From JARRKU01 sp963675565 (GTDB lineage: Bacteria; Desulfobacterota; Desulfobacteria; Desulfobacterales; Desulfosarcinaceae): DNA of 64,000 nt. Made by a program: the position numbers and the translations under genes. The DNA is taken from positions 682,001 through 746,000 of the forward strand of contig CAXXYD010000001.1 in assembly GCA_963675565.2 (NCBI GenBank). Reading direction: 5' to 3'. Positions 41,681 to 50,200 of this stretch are shown piece by piece; within the stretch, counting starts at the first letter, position 1; each line of letters begins with the position of its first letter. The notes under the pieces were generated by a model. That model worked only from the letters and a program-made list of their open reading frames with translations, was not told the DNA's origin and made no database searches.

Positions 41681-41734
41681 CAAATTTTTCTGAAATAGTG
41701 TGCAAATTTTTCTGAGATAGTGTGACGCGTTACA
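41681..41734 (-). promoter_or_regulatory. Right end of the Mu-like element: tandem transposase boxes
   Basis: Two directly adjacent 22-bp copies, 41681-41702 and 41703-41724, differing at one base (CTGAAATAG against CTGAGATAG), followed by ACGCGTTACA. Read inward from the end they give CACACTATCTCAGAAAAA, the left-end box in inverted orientation. The terminal bases read TGTAAC inward. ACGAT follows at 41735. Confidence 0.85.
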
Positions 41735-41741
41735 ACGATCT

Positions 41742-42003
41742 GCCATCCGCCCGTTTGTGGTGGGACGAAAAAACTGGATGTTCGCCGGCAGCCCGGATCG
41801 TGCCGAGGCCAGTGCCACCTTTTTTACCCTTATCGAAACTGCCAAGGCCAATGGCCTGGAACCGTATGGGTATCTGCGATACCTGTTCAGCCAACTGCCG
41901 TTGACCACCGATTAACAAGGCTACCGAAAATTACTTCCTCAGAATCTCGATCCAGAAAGAATCTCCCGGCCTCACGAGTAGGCGGGGTTTAATTGACGCT
42001 TAC
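41742..42003 (+). pseudogene. IS66-family relic: tnpC 3' end and right terminal repeat
   Basis: From 41744 the frame reads AIRPFVVGRKNWMFAGSP and ends GLEPYGYLRYLFSQLPLTTD before TAA at 41913-41915; this is the conserved C-terminus of the IS66 transposase. GTTTAATTGACGCTTAC at 41987-42003 is an IS66-type terminal repeat (GTAAGCG reading inward). The 5' nine tenths are missing and the relic begins within about 10 bp of the Mu-like right end. Confidence 0.85.
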
Positions 42004-42032
42004 CTATTATGTTTTCAGGGGGAAAAATTCTC

Positions 42033-42134
42033 ATGAAACGGCTTACTGATCGGCAGAAGCAGTGGGCATGGTTTGCGGGCCTGGGATCCGTGGCTTTGCT
42101 GACATCTGCCATGCGCTGGATTTTGAAGCTTTAG
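42033..42134 (+). CDS. Very small membrane peptide
   Basis: 33 residues: MKRLTDRQKQWAWFAGLGSV then a hydrophobic stretch ending RWILKL. CAGGGGGAA lies 13 nt before the ATG. It resembles the basic-plus-one-helix microproteins often left unannotated. Support is weak. The 100 bp to the regulator gene end shows nothing else. Confidence 0.35.
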   Translation: MKRLTDRQKQWAWFAGLGSVALLTSAMRWILKL

Positions 42135-42232
42135 GCATCGCCATCATGATCATGCTCCTGGGATTGATTCTCCGGGGTGTCCCTGGCGTTTCGTTTCAAG
42201 GTTGGTTTGTATGCTACGATGGTCCTGCCACG

Positions 42233-42946
42233 CTATATCGATTGGGCATGCAAGGCCAGAAATTCCATGACGAACTTGATATGCTCGCGCATAACGTCGT
42301 AGGCCATCTGGGTGTCATGGTTGCGAATGGACTCCAGAATTTTTGCGTGCTGTCTGAGAATTTCTTCAAGGTCGGGCTTTTCTTGATACAAATACATATG
42401 GCTTTTCCAGATGCCGTAGAAAAGTAGATCGTAAAAACGCTTCATCATGTGGATATGCACTCTGTTTTTGGTCGCATAGGCGATGGCCATATGAAAACGG
42501 ACATCTTCTTCATGTCCCATGCTGCCTTCCTTCACCATTCGGCGCATCTCATCCATAGAGCGATTTAGATTGGCAATATCTTCGCTGGTGGCTTTGCGGG
42601 CGGCCAGGACGGCCGCATTGCATTCCAGGCCCAGGCGGAATTCCAACAGCTCCTGGGCCGAGATGTCGTCGCCCAGAAGCGTGCTGAGCGGGTTGCTCTG
42701 CTGGCCCGGTTCCGGCTTGCGCACGAAGGTTCCCGTGCCCTGCCGGTTTTCAATCAGCTTGCGTTCGATGAGTTTGTTGATCGCTTCCCGCACCGAGTTG
42801 CGACTGACGTTCAATGACTCGGCCAGCTCTCTTTCCGGCAAAAGTTTCTCGCCGGCTTTAAGCTGCCCCCTGTAGATGAGATCCTGGATTTGTTCAAAGA
42901 CCTGGTCGGCGATTTTTGTGGGTCGAATTTCTTTGTAAATGTTCAT
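42233..42946 (-). CDS. GntR/FadR-family regulator (LutR/LldR-like)
   Basis: 237 residues from the ATG at 42946. Winged-helix domain: VFEQIQDLIYRGQLKAGEKLLPERELAESLNVSRNSVREAI. The FCD ligand domain (about 95-225) has ECNAAVLAARKATSEDIANL and the conserved metal-binding residues in DVRFHMAIAYATKN and HAKILESIRNHD. Such regulators respond to lactate or other carboxylic acids. It is divergent from the TRAP-lut genes it probably controls. Confidence 0.85.
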   Translation of the reverse strand: MNIYKEIRPTKIADQVFEQIQDLIYRGQLKAGEKLLPERELAESLNVSRNSVREAINKLIERKLIENRQGTGTFVRKPEPGQQSNPLSTLLGDDISAQELLEFRLGLECNAAVLAARKATSEDIANLNRSMDEMRRMVKEGSMGHEEDVRFHMAIAYATKNRVHIHMMKRFYDLLFYGIWKSHMYLYQEKPDLEEILRQHAKILESIRNHDTQMAYDVMREHIKFVMEFLALHAQSI

Positions 42947-43254
42947 CGGTAGGCTCCTGCGAGATCTAAACAATTAAGAAGTACTATTTCACAAACCACG
43001 ACACGGGATCAATGTAAATGTGCATGTTCTTAAAAGCAAACCCGGCCGCTTCTTCGTATACACCCCTCGATTTCTGTCAGTCAAATTTATAAGGAAACAT
43101 TCAAAGCAGGCAGAACCCGAAGATGCCCCCTGGATTTTAAGACAATATTTCCTTTAATATATTAAACATCCTACCACTATGCCAATAATCGAATCGATTG
43201 AATGTCTTGATAACTCATTAATTTACATTCATTTAATTTTTTTTCATTTTTTAT

Positions 43255-43284
43255 TTGACAGCTACGAGATAGATAACGTACATA
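43255..43284 (+). promoter_or_regulatory. Probable promoter of the TRAP-lut operon
   Basis: TTGACA, an 18-nt spacer and TACATA, about 170 nt before dctP, in the AT-rich divergent interval 42947-43451. An operator for the GntR regulator is expected here but no clear dyad was identified. No gene is seen in this 505-bp stretch. Confidence 0.4.
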
Positions 43285-43451
43285 TTGGCACTATAAAGGA
43301 ACCATTGGAGGGAGATGATAACTCGTAATCGCCCAAGGATTCGATAACGTTCTGTCGGATGCGACTCTGGTTCAAAGTTTGTTTTGGCAGGCTATTTTGA
43401 GCGTATGGCCATTCAATCCACAGTTGCTTGTAAAAAAGGAGGGCGTTCACA

Positions 43452-44600
43452 ATGAAAAGAGCATTTTCAGTTGGATTAGCGTTGCTAATGCTTGTAGCGT
43501 TCACGGTTTCAACCGGTTATGCCGGCAGGGACAAATTTGGAGTTGATGCCCGTCACAAGGCGGCCAAAAGAGTCAAATTCAAGCCTTCCACCGAAAAAAT
43601 TCGTTGGAAAATGGTGATGCCCTGGTCAAAAGGTCTTCTGTTCTATGACGTGGCCGTGCATTTTGCGGACAGTGTCCGGTTGGCCTCTGCCGGCCGTCTG
43701 GATATCAAACCGTTTTCAGCCAACGAGCTGGTTCCGGCCATGCAAAGCTTTGATGCCGTCAGCCAGGGCTCGGCCCAGGTGGGTCACGACTGGCCCGGCT
43801 ACTGGAAAGGCAAAAACGAAGCCTTCGTCCCCCTGGGAGATGTCCCTTTCGGCCTGGACCCCGAGGGTTACAATATCTGGCTGTACGAAAAGGGTGGCCT
43901 GGCAATGATGCAGGAACTTTATGGACGCTACAACCTGGTGGCGCTGCCCTGCGGGCAGACCGGCCAGGATATGGGGCTTTTCTCCAATAAGCGCGCTACT
44001 AAGATGGAGGATTTCAAAGGCCTGCGCGTGCGGACCGTCGGCTGGTACATGGACATCCTCAACCAGCTGGGCGCTTCGGTCAGCCCGCTGCCCGGCGGCG
44101 AAGTCTACCTCTCTCTGGAGCGGGGTGTTATTGATGCAGCCGAATTTTCCGCTCCGGCCATGAACTATCCCATGGGCTTTGACGAAATCACCAAGTACGT
44201 CATCGAGCCAGGCGTGCACCAGCCGGGCAGCCAGTGCAACATCTTTTTCAACAAAGATGCCTATGACAAGCTGCCCGAAGATCTCAAATACATTATCGAT
44301 ATTTGCGCCAAAGAGACCCAGCTGTGGTCCATCAACTGGATCAACAACCTGAACTCCGAGGCCATCAACCTGTTTGCCAAGAAGGTCGAAATCGTGCAGA
44401 TGGATATAGACACCCTGATTCAATTTCGCAAGACCACCCATTCGTATGTTGAGGGCCTGAAGGCCAAATACCCCGATGTGAAGAAGATCGTGGATTCCCA
44501 GCAGGCGTTCGTCAAAGAATTTGCCCCCTGGCGTAAAGCCCGCGGCAATGTGGTCCCCTGGCCCTATGATGAGTATGTTCAAGGTAAAATGGCCCAGTAA
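43452..44600 (+). CDS. dctP: TRAP transporter solute-binding protein DctP
   Basis: 382 residues with a signal peptide (MKRAFSVGLALLMLVAFTVS, cleaved about residue 25). The mature protein has the DctP/TAXI-like fold markers: FKGLRVRTVGWYMDILNQLG with the conserved substrate-binding arginine, PGGEVYLSLERGVIDAAEF, and QPGSQCNIFFNKDAYDKLPED. It binds a carboxylate in the periplasm and delivers it to DctQM. Context with lutBC suggests lactate. GGAGG is 10 nt upstream of the ATG. Confidence 0.9.
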   Translation: MKRAFSVGLALLMLVAFTVSTGYAGRDKFGVDARHKAAKRVKFKPSTEKIRWKMVMPWSKGLLFYDVAVHFADSVRLASAGRLDIKPFSANELVPAMQSFDAVSQGSAQVGHDWPGYWKGKNEAFVPLGDVPFGLDPEGYNIWLYEKGGLAMMQELYGRYNLVALPCGQTGQDMGLFSNKRATKMEDFKGLRVRTVGWYMDILNQLGASVSPLPGGEVYLSLERGVIDAAEFSAPAMNYPMGFDEITKYVIEPGVHQPGSQCNIFFNKDAYDKLPEDLKYIIDICAKETQLWSINWINNLNSEAINLFAKKVEIVQMDIDTLIQFRKTTHSYVEGLKAKYPDVKKIVDSQQAFVKEFAPWRKARGNVVPWPYDEYVQGKMAQ

Positions 44601-44615
44601 GCAGCCAAAAAACCA

Positions 44616-44654
44616 GCGGCCCTTTGACCGCCCCCAAAATGGACAAAGGGCCGC
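44616..44654 (+). terminator. Intergenic stem-loop between dctP and dctQ
   Basis: GCGGCCCTTTG and CAAAGGGCCGC form an 11-bp stem with a 17-nt loop, followed by TTATTC. Such hairpins after binding-protein genes usually stabilise the upstream mRNA and lower expression of the membrane subunits. Confidence 0.6.
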
Positions 44655-44690
44655 TTATTCTGAGCAGTTATTCAAATGTGAGGGAGATCC

Positions 44691-45197
44691 ATGCTGGAAA
44701 AAATCAGCTCCGCAATTGACGCGTTCAGCCGCAAACAGGGTGAGTGTAGCGCCTTGTTGATCCTGCCGCTGACGTTCATCGTTATTTATGAAGTCATCAT
44801 GCGGTATGTGTTCGATGCGCCCACTATCTGGGGGTTCGAGGCCACCACATTTCTTTACGGCGTGCATTTCATGCTGGGCCTGGCCTATACGGACGTGACC
44901 GACGGGCACGTCAAGGTGGATATTTTTACCGCCCGGGCCAAACTGCGCACCCAGGCCGTTCTCGTGATCCTGGCCAACCTGGTTATCTTTTTGCCCGTGT
45001 TTTCATGTATGACCATCTGGGCCTGGAAGTATGCCATTACTTCCACCGTTCAGCAGGAACTCAACTCCACCAGTTGGGCACCACCCGTCTGGCCCATCAA
45101 ACTGATCATGGCCGTGGCTTTCAGTTTTCTTTTGATCCAGGGAATCTCGACGGTTCTCAAAGCATTTCATTCACTTCGTTCAACAGATGAGGCCTGA
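44691..45197 (+). CDS. dctQ: TRAP transporter small membrane subunit DctQ
   Basis: 168 residues, four membrane helices. The family block ALLILPLTFIVIYEVIMRYVF and GFEATTFLYGVHFMLGLAYT is present. It pairs with DctM in the inner membrane. AGGGAGATCC precedes the ATG. Confidence 0.92.
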   Translation: MLEKISSAIDAFSRKQGECSALLILPLTFIVIYEVIMRYVFDAPTIWGFEATTFLYGVHFMLGLAYTDVTDGHVKVDIFTARAKLRTQAVLVILANLVIFLPVFSCMTIWAWKYAITSTVQQELNSTSWAPPVWPIKLIMAVAFSFLLIQGISTVLKAFHSLRSTDEA

Positions 45198-45221
45198 ATC
45201 GGCCCGGAGGTATAACGCGCA

Positions 45222-46565
45222 ATGAGTCTTGAACTATTGACGGTGGCCATGTTCGTGACCCTGATTTTGTCCATCACCCTGGGGCATCAACTGGCCTTCA
45301 CCCTGGCGGGCGTGGCCACCTTATTCGGTCTGATCGACAATGGCTTTAACATCCCGGGGCTGTTCGACCTTTATGCCAATAACGTCTGGGGATTGATGAA
45401 CAACTACACCCTGGTGGCGGTGCCCCTGTTTATCTTCATGGCCCAGTTGCTGGATCAGTCCAAGGTGGCCGAAGCCCTGTTTGAATCGCTCTATGTGGTG
45501 CTGGGCAGCATCAAAGGTGGCCTGGGGATGTCGGTGGTGGTGGTGTGCACGGTGTTTGCGGCAACCACCGGCATCATCGGCGCCTCGGTGGTGGCCATGG
45601 GATTGCTGGCCGCCCCGGCCCTGATCGACAAGGGCTACCAGAAAGAGATGACCAGCGGCATTATCTGCGCTTCGGGCACCCTGGGGATCCTGATCCCGCC
45701 CAGCATCATGATGGTGGTCTATGCCGGCCTGACCGGCCTCAAAGAGACCTCGGTGGGTAATCTTTTTGCCGGTGCCATTTTGCCGGGTCTGCTGCTATCG
45801 GGGATGTATTTTCTTTACATCGTCTTCCGCTGCAATCTGAATCCCAGGCTGGGGCCGCCCATTACCCGGCAAGAGGCCGGCAAATACACCAGCGCCCAGA
45901 AATGGGGCATGACCCTGAAATCACTGCTGCCGCCCCTGGGGTTGATCCTGATGGTCATGGGCACCATTTTGGCCGGCGTGGCCACGGCCACCGAGGCGGC
46001 CGGCATGGGGGCCGTAGGTGCATTTTTACTGGCCTTGTTCAACCGGGCTATCACTTGGCCGGTGATCCGCAAGGCCAGCATCGCCACGTTAAAGACCACC
46101 TCCATGGTAATGATGCTCTTTATCGGCGGCACCTTTTTCTCCACGGTCTTTCTGAGCATGGGCGGCGGCGATGTCGTGGCCGATTTGTTCGTGGGCAGCG
46201 GCATGAACCACTGGGTGGCCTTCGGCATCATGATGTCAATTATCTTCATTCTGGGCATGTTCATCGACTGGGCCGCCATTTTGCTAGTGACCGTGCCCAT
46301 CTTCATGCCCATTGCCATGGAGTTGGGATTCGACCCCCTGTGGTTTGCCATCATGATGTGCGTCAATTTGCAGACTTCGTTTTTAACGCCGCCTTTCGGC
46401 TATGCCCTGTTTTACTTCAAAGGGGTGGCGCCTCCCGGCTATACCATGATGCATGTGTACCGGGGCATCTTGCCCTTTGTGGCCATTCAGATTTTGGGAC
46501 TGATCATTCTGGCCATGTTCCCGGCCCTGAGCACCTGGCTGCCTGCTTTTTTCTTCGGAGGATAG
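45222..46565 (+). CDS. dctM: TRAP transporter large membrane subunit DctM
   Basis: 447 residues, about 12 membrane helices. Hallmarks: PLFIFMAQLLDQSKVAEALFE, GIIGASVVAMGLLAAPALIDKGY, ICASGTLGILIPPSIMMVVYA (the DctM PPS motif) and the C-terminal VNLQTSFLTPPFGYALFYFKG. It is the sodium-coupled transport channel. CGGAGG lies 11 nt before the ATG. Confidence 0.95.
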   Translation: MSLELLTVAMFVTLILSITLGHQLAFTLAGVATLFGLIDNGFNIPGLFDLYANNVWGLMNNYTLVAVPLFIFMAQLLDQSKVAEALFESLYVVLGSIKGGLGMSVVVVCTVFAATTGIIGASVVAMGLLAAPALIDKGYQKEMTSGIICASGTLGILIPPSIMMVVYAGLTGLKETSVGNLFAGAILPGLLLSGMYFLYIVFRCNLNPRLGPPITRQEAGKYTSAQKWGMTLKSLLPPLGLILMVMGTILAGVATATEAAGMGAVGAFLLALFNRAITWPVIRKASIATLKTTSMVMMLFIGGTFFSTVFLSMGGGDVVADLFVGSGMNHWVAFGIMMSIIFILGMFIDWAAILLVTVPIFMPIAMELGFDPLWFAIMMCVNLQTSFLTPPFGYALFYFKGVAPPGYTMMHVYRGILPFVAIQILGLIILAMFPALSTWLPAFFFGG

Positions 46566-46595
46566 CCCATTGCCCCTTTGCCTCCCTCCGCGATT

Positions 46596-46635
46596 CGGGT
46601 CGGCCGGTGCCGGGCCATCGGCACCGGCCGACCCG
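46596..46635 (+). terminator. 17-bp perfect stem-loop after dctM
   Basis: CGGGTCGGCCGGTGCCG pairs with its exact complement across a 6-nt loop. No T-run follows; it probably separates transporter and enzyme expression levels. Confidence 0.65.
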
Positions 46636-46715
46636 GATTAAAGAGGTGGATGTGGACCGGCATTAAAGATGATCCCAACAACTATTCGTTTTGTCTGGTA
46701 AGCGTTTGACAGAAC

Positions 46716-47378
46716 ATGGAAAACACCATGAAGCAAGAAAAAATGATACGGGTATTTCGCGCTGCTGCTGAAAAAGTATCGGTCGTTGTCTCCGAGGTCC
46801 GGACGATGGAGGAGGCCTTGGCATACAGCGTGGATCTGTGTGAGCGCAAAGAGGCCTGCCAGCTCCTGATTTCAGGGTGCGAGGCGCTGCTGTCAGCCCC
46901 GGCCGAAAATTTATGCGCTCAAAAGCAACGCAAGATAATGGCGGCCCCCCTGTTGCCGGAAGAACAGACCCAATCACTGGCGACACTGTGCGAACAACGC
47001 GGGATCGGATTTGTCCGGGAAGGATTGCACCGGCATCTATCCGGGATCGATGTCGGCCTGACCATAGCCGATTTCGGCATTGCTGAAACCGGCACCCTGG
47101 TGATCGACTCTTCCAGCGAAGAAGTTCGACTGGCCACCATGATCAGTGAAGTGCATGTGGCTGTCCTCCCGAAGGATCGTATCCGCGCTTCGGCATTTGA
47201 ACTTGAAGCGGATCTGAGGAAGATGATGGGGGCAAGTCCCAATTACGCGGCCTTTATCACCGGTGCCAGTCGCACGGCCGATATCGAGAGGGTCCTGGCG
47301 CTGGGCGTCCATGGTCCCCTGGAACTGCATATTCTATTGCTGTCGGAGAAGAACCAATGCAACAGGCCAAAAATTTAA
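46716..47378 (+). CDS. lutC: LutC-like LUD-domain protein
   Basis: 220 residues (a start at 46728, MKQEKMIRVF, has a better ribosome site). The LUD-domain signature GLTIADFGIAETGTLVIDSS, followed by RLATMISEVHVAVL and GPLELHILLL, is complete. With LutA and LutB it forms the three-subunit L-lactate dehydrogenase complex feeding electrons to the respiratory chain. It overlaps the next gene by 22 nt. Confidence 0.9.
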   Translation: MENTMKQEKMIRVFRAAAEKVSVVVSEVRTMEEALAYSVDLCERKEACQLLISGCEALLSAPAENLCAQKQRKIMAAPLLPEEQTQSLATLCEQRGIGFVREGLHRHLSGIDVGLTIADFGIAETGTLVIDSSSEEVRLATMISEVHVAVLPKDRIRASAFELEADLRKMMGASPNYAAFITGASRTADIERVLALGVHGPLELHILLLSEKNQCNRPKI

Positions 47379-49516
47379 AAGGGTATCGCCGGGAGGTTGA
47401 CACGGCCCTGTCCAACCAATTCTTGCGCGAGGCCATGGACAAATTTGCGGTGGCCTATCGTACCAGCCGCCAGAATGCTTTTGCCGGCATGGATGTGGAC
47501 AGCCTGGTGGCCGATGTGGCCCGGGCCAAGGATGCGGCCGTTGCCGAGATGGACAACTTGCTGGCAGAGTTTAAGCGCAATGCCGCCAAGGCCGGCGTGA
47601 CGGTGCATGAGGCCCGTACGGCCCGGGAAGCCAACGAAATCATCGCCGGCATCGCCGGGGACAACCGGGTTCAAAAAATCATTAAATCCAAATCCATGAC
47701 AGCCGAAGAGACCTTGCTCAATCATCACCTTGAAGGTTTGGGCCTGGAGGTTACTGAAACGGATCTAGGGGAGTGGATCATTCAGCTGCGCCATGAGGGA
47801 CCCTCCCACATGGTCATGCCGGCGATCCATCTTTCCCGGTACCAGGTGGCCGACCTGTTCAGCGATGTCACCGGCCAAAAACAGCCAGTCGACATCGAGC
47901 GCCTGGTCAAGGTCGCCCGCCGGGAACTGCGGCAAAAATTCGTGGAAGCCGACATGGGCATTTCGGGCGCGAACTTTGCCATTGCCGACACCGGCACCAT
48001 CGGGCTGACCACCAACGAGGGCAACGCCCGCCTGGTGACCACCCTGCCGCGGATCCATGTGGCCCTGGTGGGACTGGAGAAACTGGTTCCCACCCTGAAA
48101 GGTGCCTTGCAGGTCCTCAAGGTTCTGCCGCGCAATGCCACGGGCCAGGCCATTACCTCCTATGTCACCTGGATCACCGGGGCCAATGCCTGCGCAGCAG
48201 CCTCAGACGGCCAGAAACAAATGCATATCGTCTTTCTGGACAACGGCCGTCGCGAACTCTTCACAGATCCGATTTTTTCCCAAGTACTGCGTTGTGTGCG
48301 TTGCGGGGCCTGCGCCAATGTCTGCCCGGTGTATCGCATGGTGGGCGGCCATCAATACGGTCACATTTATATAGGTGCCATTGGCTTGATCATCACCTAT
48401 TTTTTTCATGGTCGTGAAAAAGCCAGAAACCTGGTCCAAAACTGTATCAACTGCGGCGCCTGTAAAGCAGTTTGCGCCTCCGGGATTGACTTGCCGCGCC
48501 TGATCAAGGAGGTTCATGCCAAGGTCCAGGACGAAGAGGGGCATCCCATTAAAAGCCTCATGCTGGCCAAGGTCTTAAAAAGCCGCAAGCTATTTCACAC
48601 CCTATTGCGATCGGCCAAGATGGTCCAAAAGCCGGTAACCGGGGGCACGCCTTACTTGCGTCACCTGCCGCAAATTTTTGCCAGGGAACACAATTTCAGA
48701 GCCTTGCCGGCCATTGCAGAGATACCTTTCCGGGACCGCTGGGCCAAAATCAAACCACAGGTGACAGTTCCCCGCTACCGCGTAGCCCTGTTTTCCGGAT
48801 GCGTTCAGGATTTTGTCTATCCCGAGCAATTGGAAGCCGCTGTAAAATTGCTGGCCGATCAGAAGATCGCCCTGGAATTCCCCATGGATCAATCCTGCTG
48901 CGGGCTTCCGGTGGAGATGATGGCCGAAAAGGAGGCGGCCAGGGATGTGGCCCGGCAGAATCTGAAAGCTTTAACTTCAAAACCCTATGACTACATTGTC
49001 ACGTTGTGCGCCTCATGCGCATCCCATCTGAAGAATGCGTATCCCAGGCTGTTGGGCGCAGATGCTGAGTTGGGTGCCCAGGTGGCCGGTTTCGCGGACA
49101 AGGTATTGCCATTTTCAGTATTTATGGAGAAGCTCGGGGAGTTGGCGCCAGGTTTTGAGCCTTCTACGACCAAGGTCACCTATCATGCCCCCTGCCACCT
49201 GTGCCGGGGACTGGGCGTGATCGAAGCCCCCCGGCGCCTGATTCAAAAAGCGGGATATGAATTTGTACCGGCTGAAGAAGAGCAGACCTGCTGCGGATTC
49301 GGTGGTACCTATTCCAGCAAGTTTCCGGAAATTTCCGCGCAGATTCTCAATAAAAAACTGGACGACATCGGCAAGACCGGCGCTGAGATCCTGGCCACAG
49401 AGTGTCCCGGATGTGTGATGCAGTTGAGAGGCGGTGCAAAAACGCGGAGAGAAGACTTCGAGGTCATGCATCTTGCTGAATTGATGGTTCGGAATAAAAA
49501 ATTAAAGGATAAATGA
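47357..49516 (+). CDS. lutB: LutB-LutA fusion: iron-sulfur lactate oxidation protein
   Basis: 719 residues, longer than LutB (about 470) because a LutA-like half is fused. Residues about 60-305 are a LUD domain (GANFAIADTGTIGLTTNEGNA). Two 4Fe-4S motifs follow: CVRCGACANVCPVYR (about 313) and CINCGACKAVCASG (about 362). The C-terminal 240 residues carry two CCG modules (FSGCVQDFVYPEQ ... QSCCGLPVE ... CASCASHLK; APCHLCRG ... TCCGFGGTYS ... ECPGCVMQ), the heterodisulfide-reductase-like fold of LutA/GlpC. The protein would take electrons from lactate oxidation to membrane carriers. Confidence 0.92.
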   Translation: MQQAKNLKGYRREVDTALSNQFLREAMDKFAVAYRTSRQNAFAGMDVDSLVADVARAKDAAVAEMDNLLAEFKRNAAKAGVTVHEARTAREANEIIAGIAGDNRVQKIIKSKSMTAEETLLNHHLEGLGLEVTETDLGEWIIQLRHEGPSHMVMPAIHLSRYQVADLFSDVTGQKQPVDIERLVKVARRELRQKFVEADMGISGANFAIADTGTIGLTTNEGNARLVTTLPRIHVALVGLEKLVPTLKGALQVLKVLPRNATGQAITSYVTWITGANACAAASDGQKQMHIVFLDNGRRELFTDPIFSQVLRCVRCGACANVCPVYRMVGGHQYGHIYIGAIGLIITYFFHGREKARNLVQNCINCGACKAVCASGIDLPRLIKEVHAKVQDEEGHPIKSLMLAKVLKSRKLFHTLLRSAKMVQKPVTGGTPYLRHLPQIFAREHNFRALPAIAEIPFRDRWAKIKPQVTVPRYRVALFSGCVQDFVYPEQLEAAVKLLADQKIALEFPMDQSCCGLPVEMMAEKEAARDVARQNLKALTSKPYDYIVTLCASCASHLKNAYPRLLGADAELGAQVAGFADKVLPFSVFMEKLGELAPGFEPSTTKVTYHAPCHLCRGLGVIEAPRRLIQKAGYEFVPAEEEQTCCGFGGTYSSKFPEISAQILNKKLDDIGKTGAEILATECPGCVMQLRGGAKTRREDFEVMHLAELMVRNKKLKDK

Positions 49517-49811
49517 ATCCGCATGGCCGAAACTGCCGCAAAGATCCGCAGTCCCGGCCATAAGGTAGAAGAGGATAAGAATTCCCTTTTCAGGGTCGAA
49601 AGAAGGAAATCCCCGAATTGTGTGCCGCCGCAATATGCATCCCTTGATGTTGCGGGGCCGCAGATCGGAAGTCGGCCTCAACCGGGTATTGTGAATCGAC
49701 AAGCAAATCATCCACACTCGGCCCCGGAAGCGTCATCATATAAGGGCAGTTGATTGGCAGGCGGGCCATGGGCCATACGACGAACGCCTTGAGACTTTCA
49801 AGCTTGGGTTC

Positions 49812-49988
49812 ATGCTAAAACAAGCTCGGCTCGAATCCGGTCTGACCCAGGAACAAATTGCAAAAAGTCTGAAAACGACGAAGTCTGTTATTTCTCGTAT
49901 GGAAAATCATGCTACTGATATCCGCCTTTCAACGCTTGAAAAGTTTGCTAAAGCCGTGGGACGGAAAATAAATGTTTCTTTGTCGTAA
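49812..49988 (+). pseudogene. HTH-XRE antitoxin fragment (HigA-like)
   Basis: 58 residues: MLKQARLESGLTQEQIAKSL, TTKSVISRMENHATDIRLS, TLEKFAKAVGRKINVSLS. This is the helix-turn-helix half of a HigA-type antitoxin. In-frame sequence upstream (GPYDERLETFKLGF) belongs to the same family but no start codon with a ribosome site is visible and no toxin gene adjoins, so it looks truncated. The 295 bp between lutB and this fragment (49517-49811) contain no convincing gene. Confidence 0.6.
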
Positions 49989-50024
49989 AATTTCAACGAA
50001 CGATTGACGCATTCGGCTGCCTTT

Positions 50025-50078
50025 TCTACGCCCAGCATCAGTCGCGGCTACAAGCCGTCGGCTGGATGCTGTTGTGTG
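50025..50078 (-). other. Possible leftmost attC
   Basis: Minus strand: ACACAAC, stem CAGCATC/GATGCTG, inner stem CGGCT/AGCCG, then GCGTAGA. It lies about 120 bp beyond the antiporter stop and its right core is degenerate. It would mark the left end of the array. Apart from this, 49989-50200 is empty. Confidence 0.4.
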
Positions 50079-50200
50079 ATTTTTTACCTTAGTTCAAGTG
50101 AGCCATCTTGATCTTTATCATATCAATTGATTTCAATTTTTAAGCAGTGTTGAATCCTTTTTGTTCCTTTGCTATCAATCGTAATTCAAAGTAGTAGACA

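Larger units (their letters stand above)
25196..41734. mobile_element. Mu-like transposon with integron-cassette cargo and no virion genes (16.5 kb)
   Basis: Both ends carry repeated boxes of the form CACACTATCTCAGAAAA, inverted with respect to each other (left 25206 and 25364; right 41681-41724). Exactly 10 bp outside the outermost boxes lies the same pentamer ACGAT (25191-25195 and 41735-41739), the target duplication size expected for Mu/Tn7-type transposases. Inside, right to centre, is a Mu-like early region: repressor, Ner, DDE transposase, MuB-like ATPase, GemA, two Mor-family proteins and DUF3164. Left of the repressor are five cargo genes with three attC sites. No terminase, portal, capsid, tail or lysis gene fits anywhere. 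The right terminus reads TGTAAC inward; the left reads TATACG, a departure from the TG end. The element boundary is therefore strong on the right and probable on the left. Confidence 0.8.

Noticed and set aside
49502..49753. Short overlapping frames on both strands after lutB
   Set aside because: Neither has a ribosome site or a recognisable motif; composition looks non-coding.
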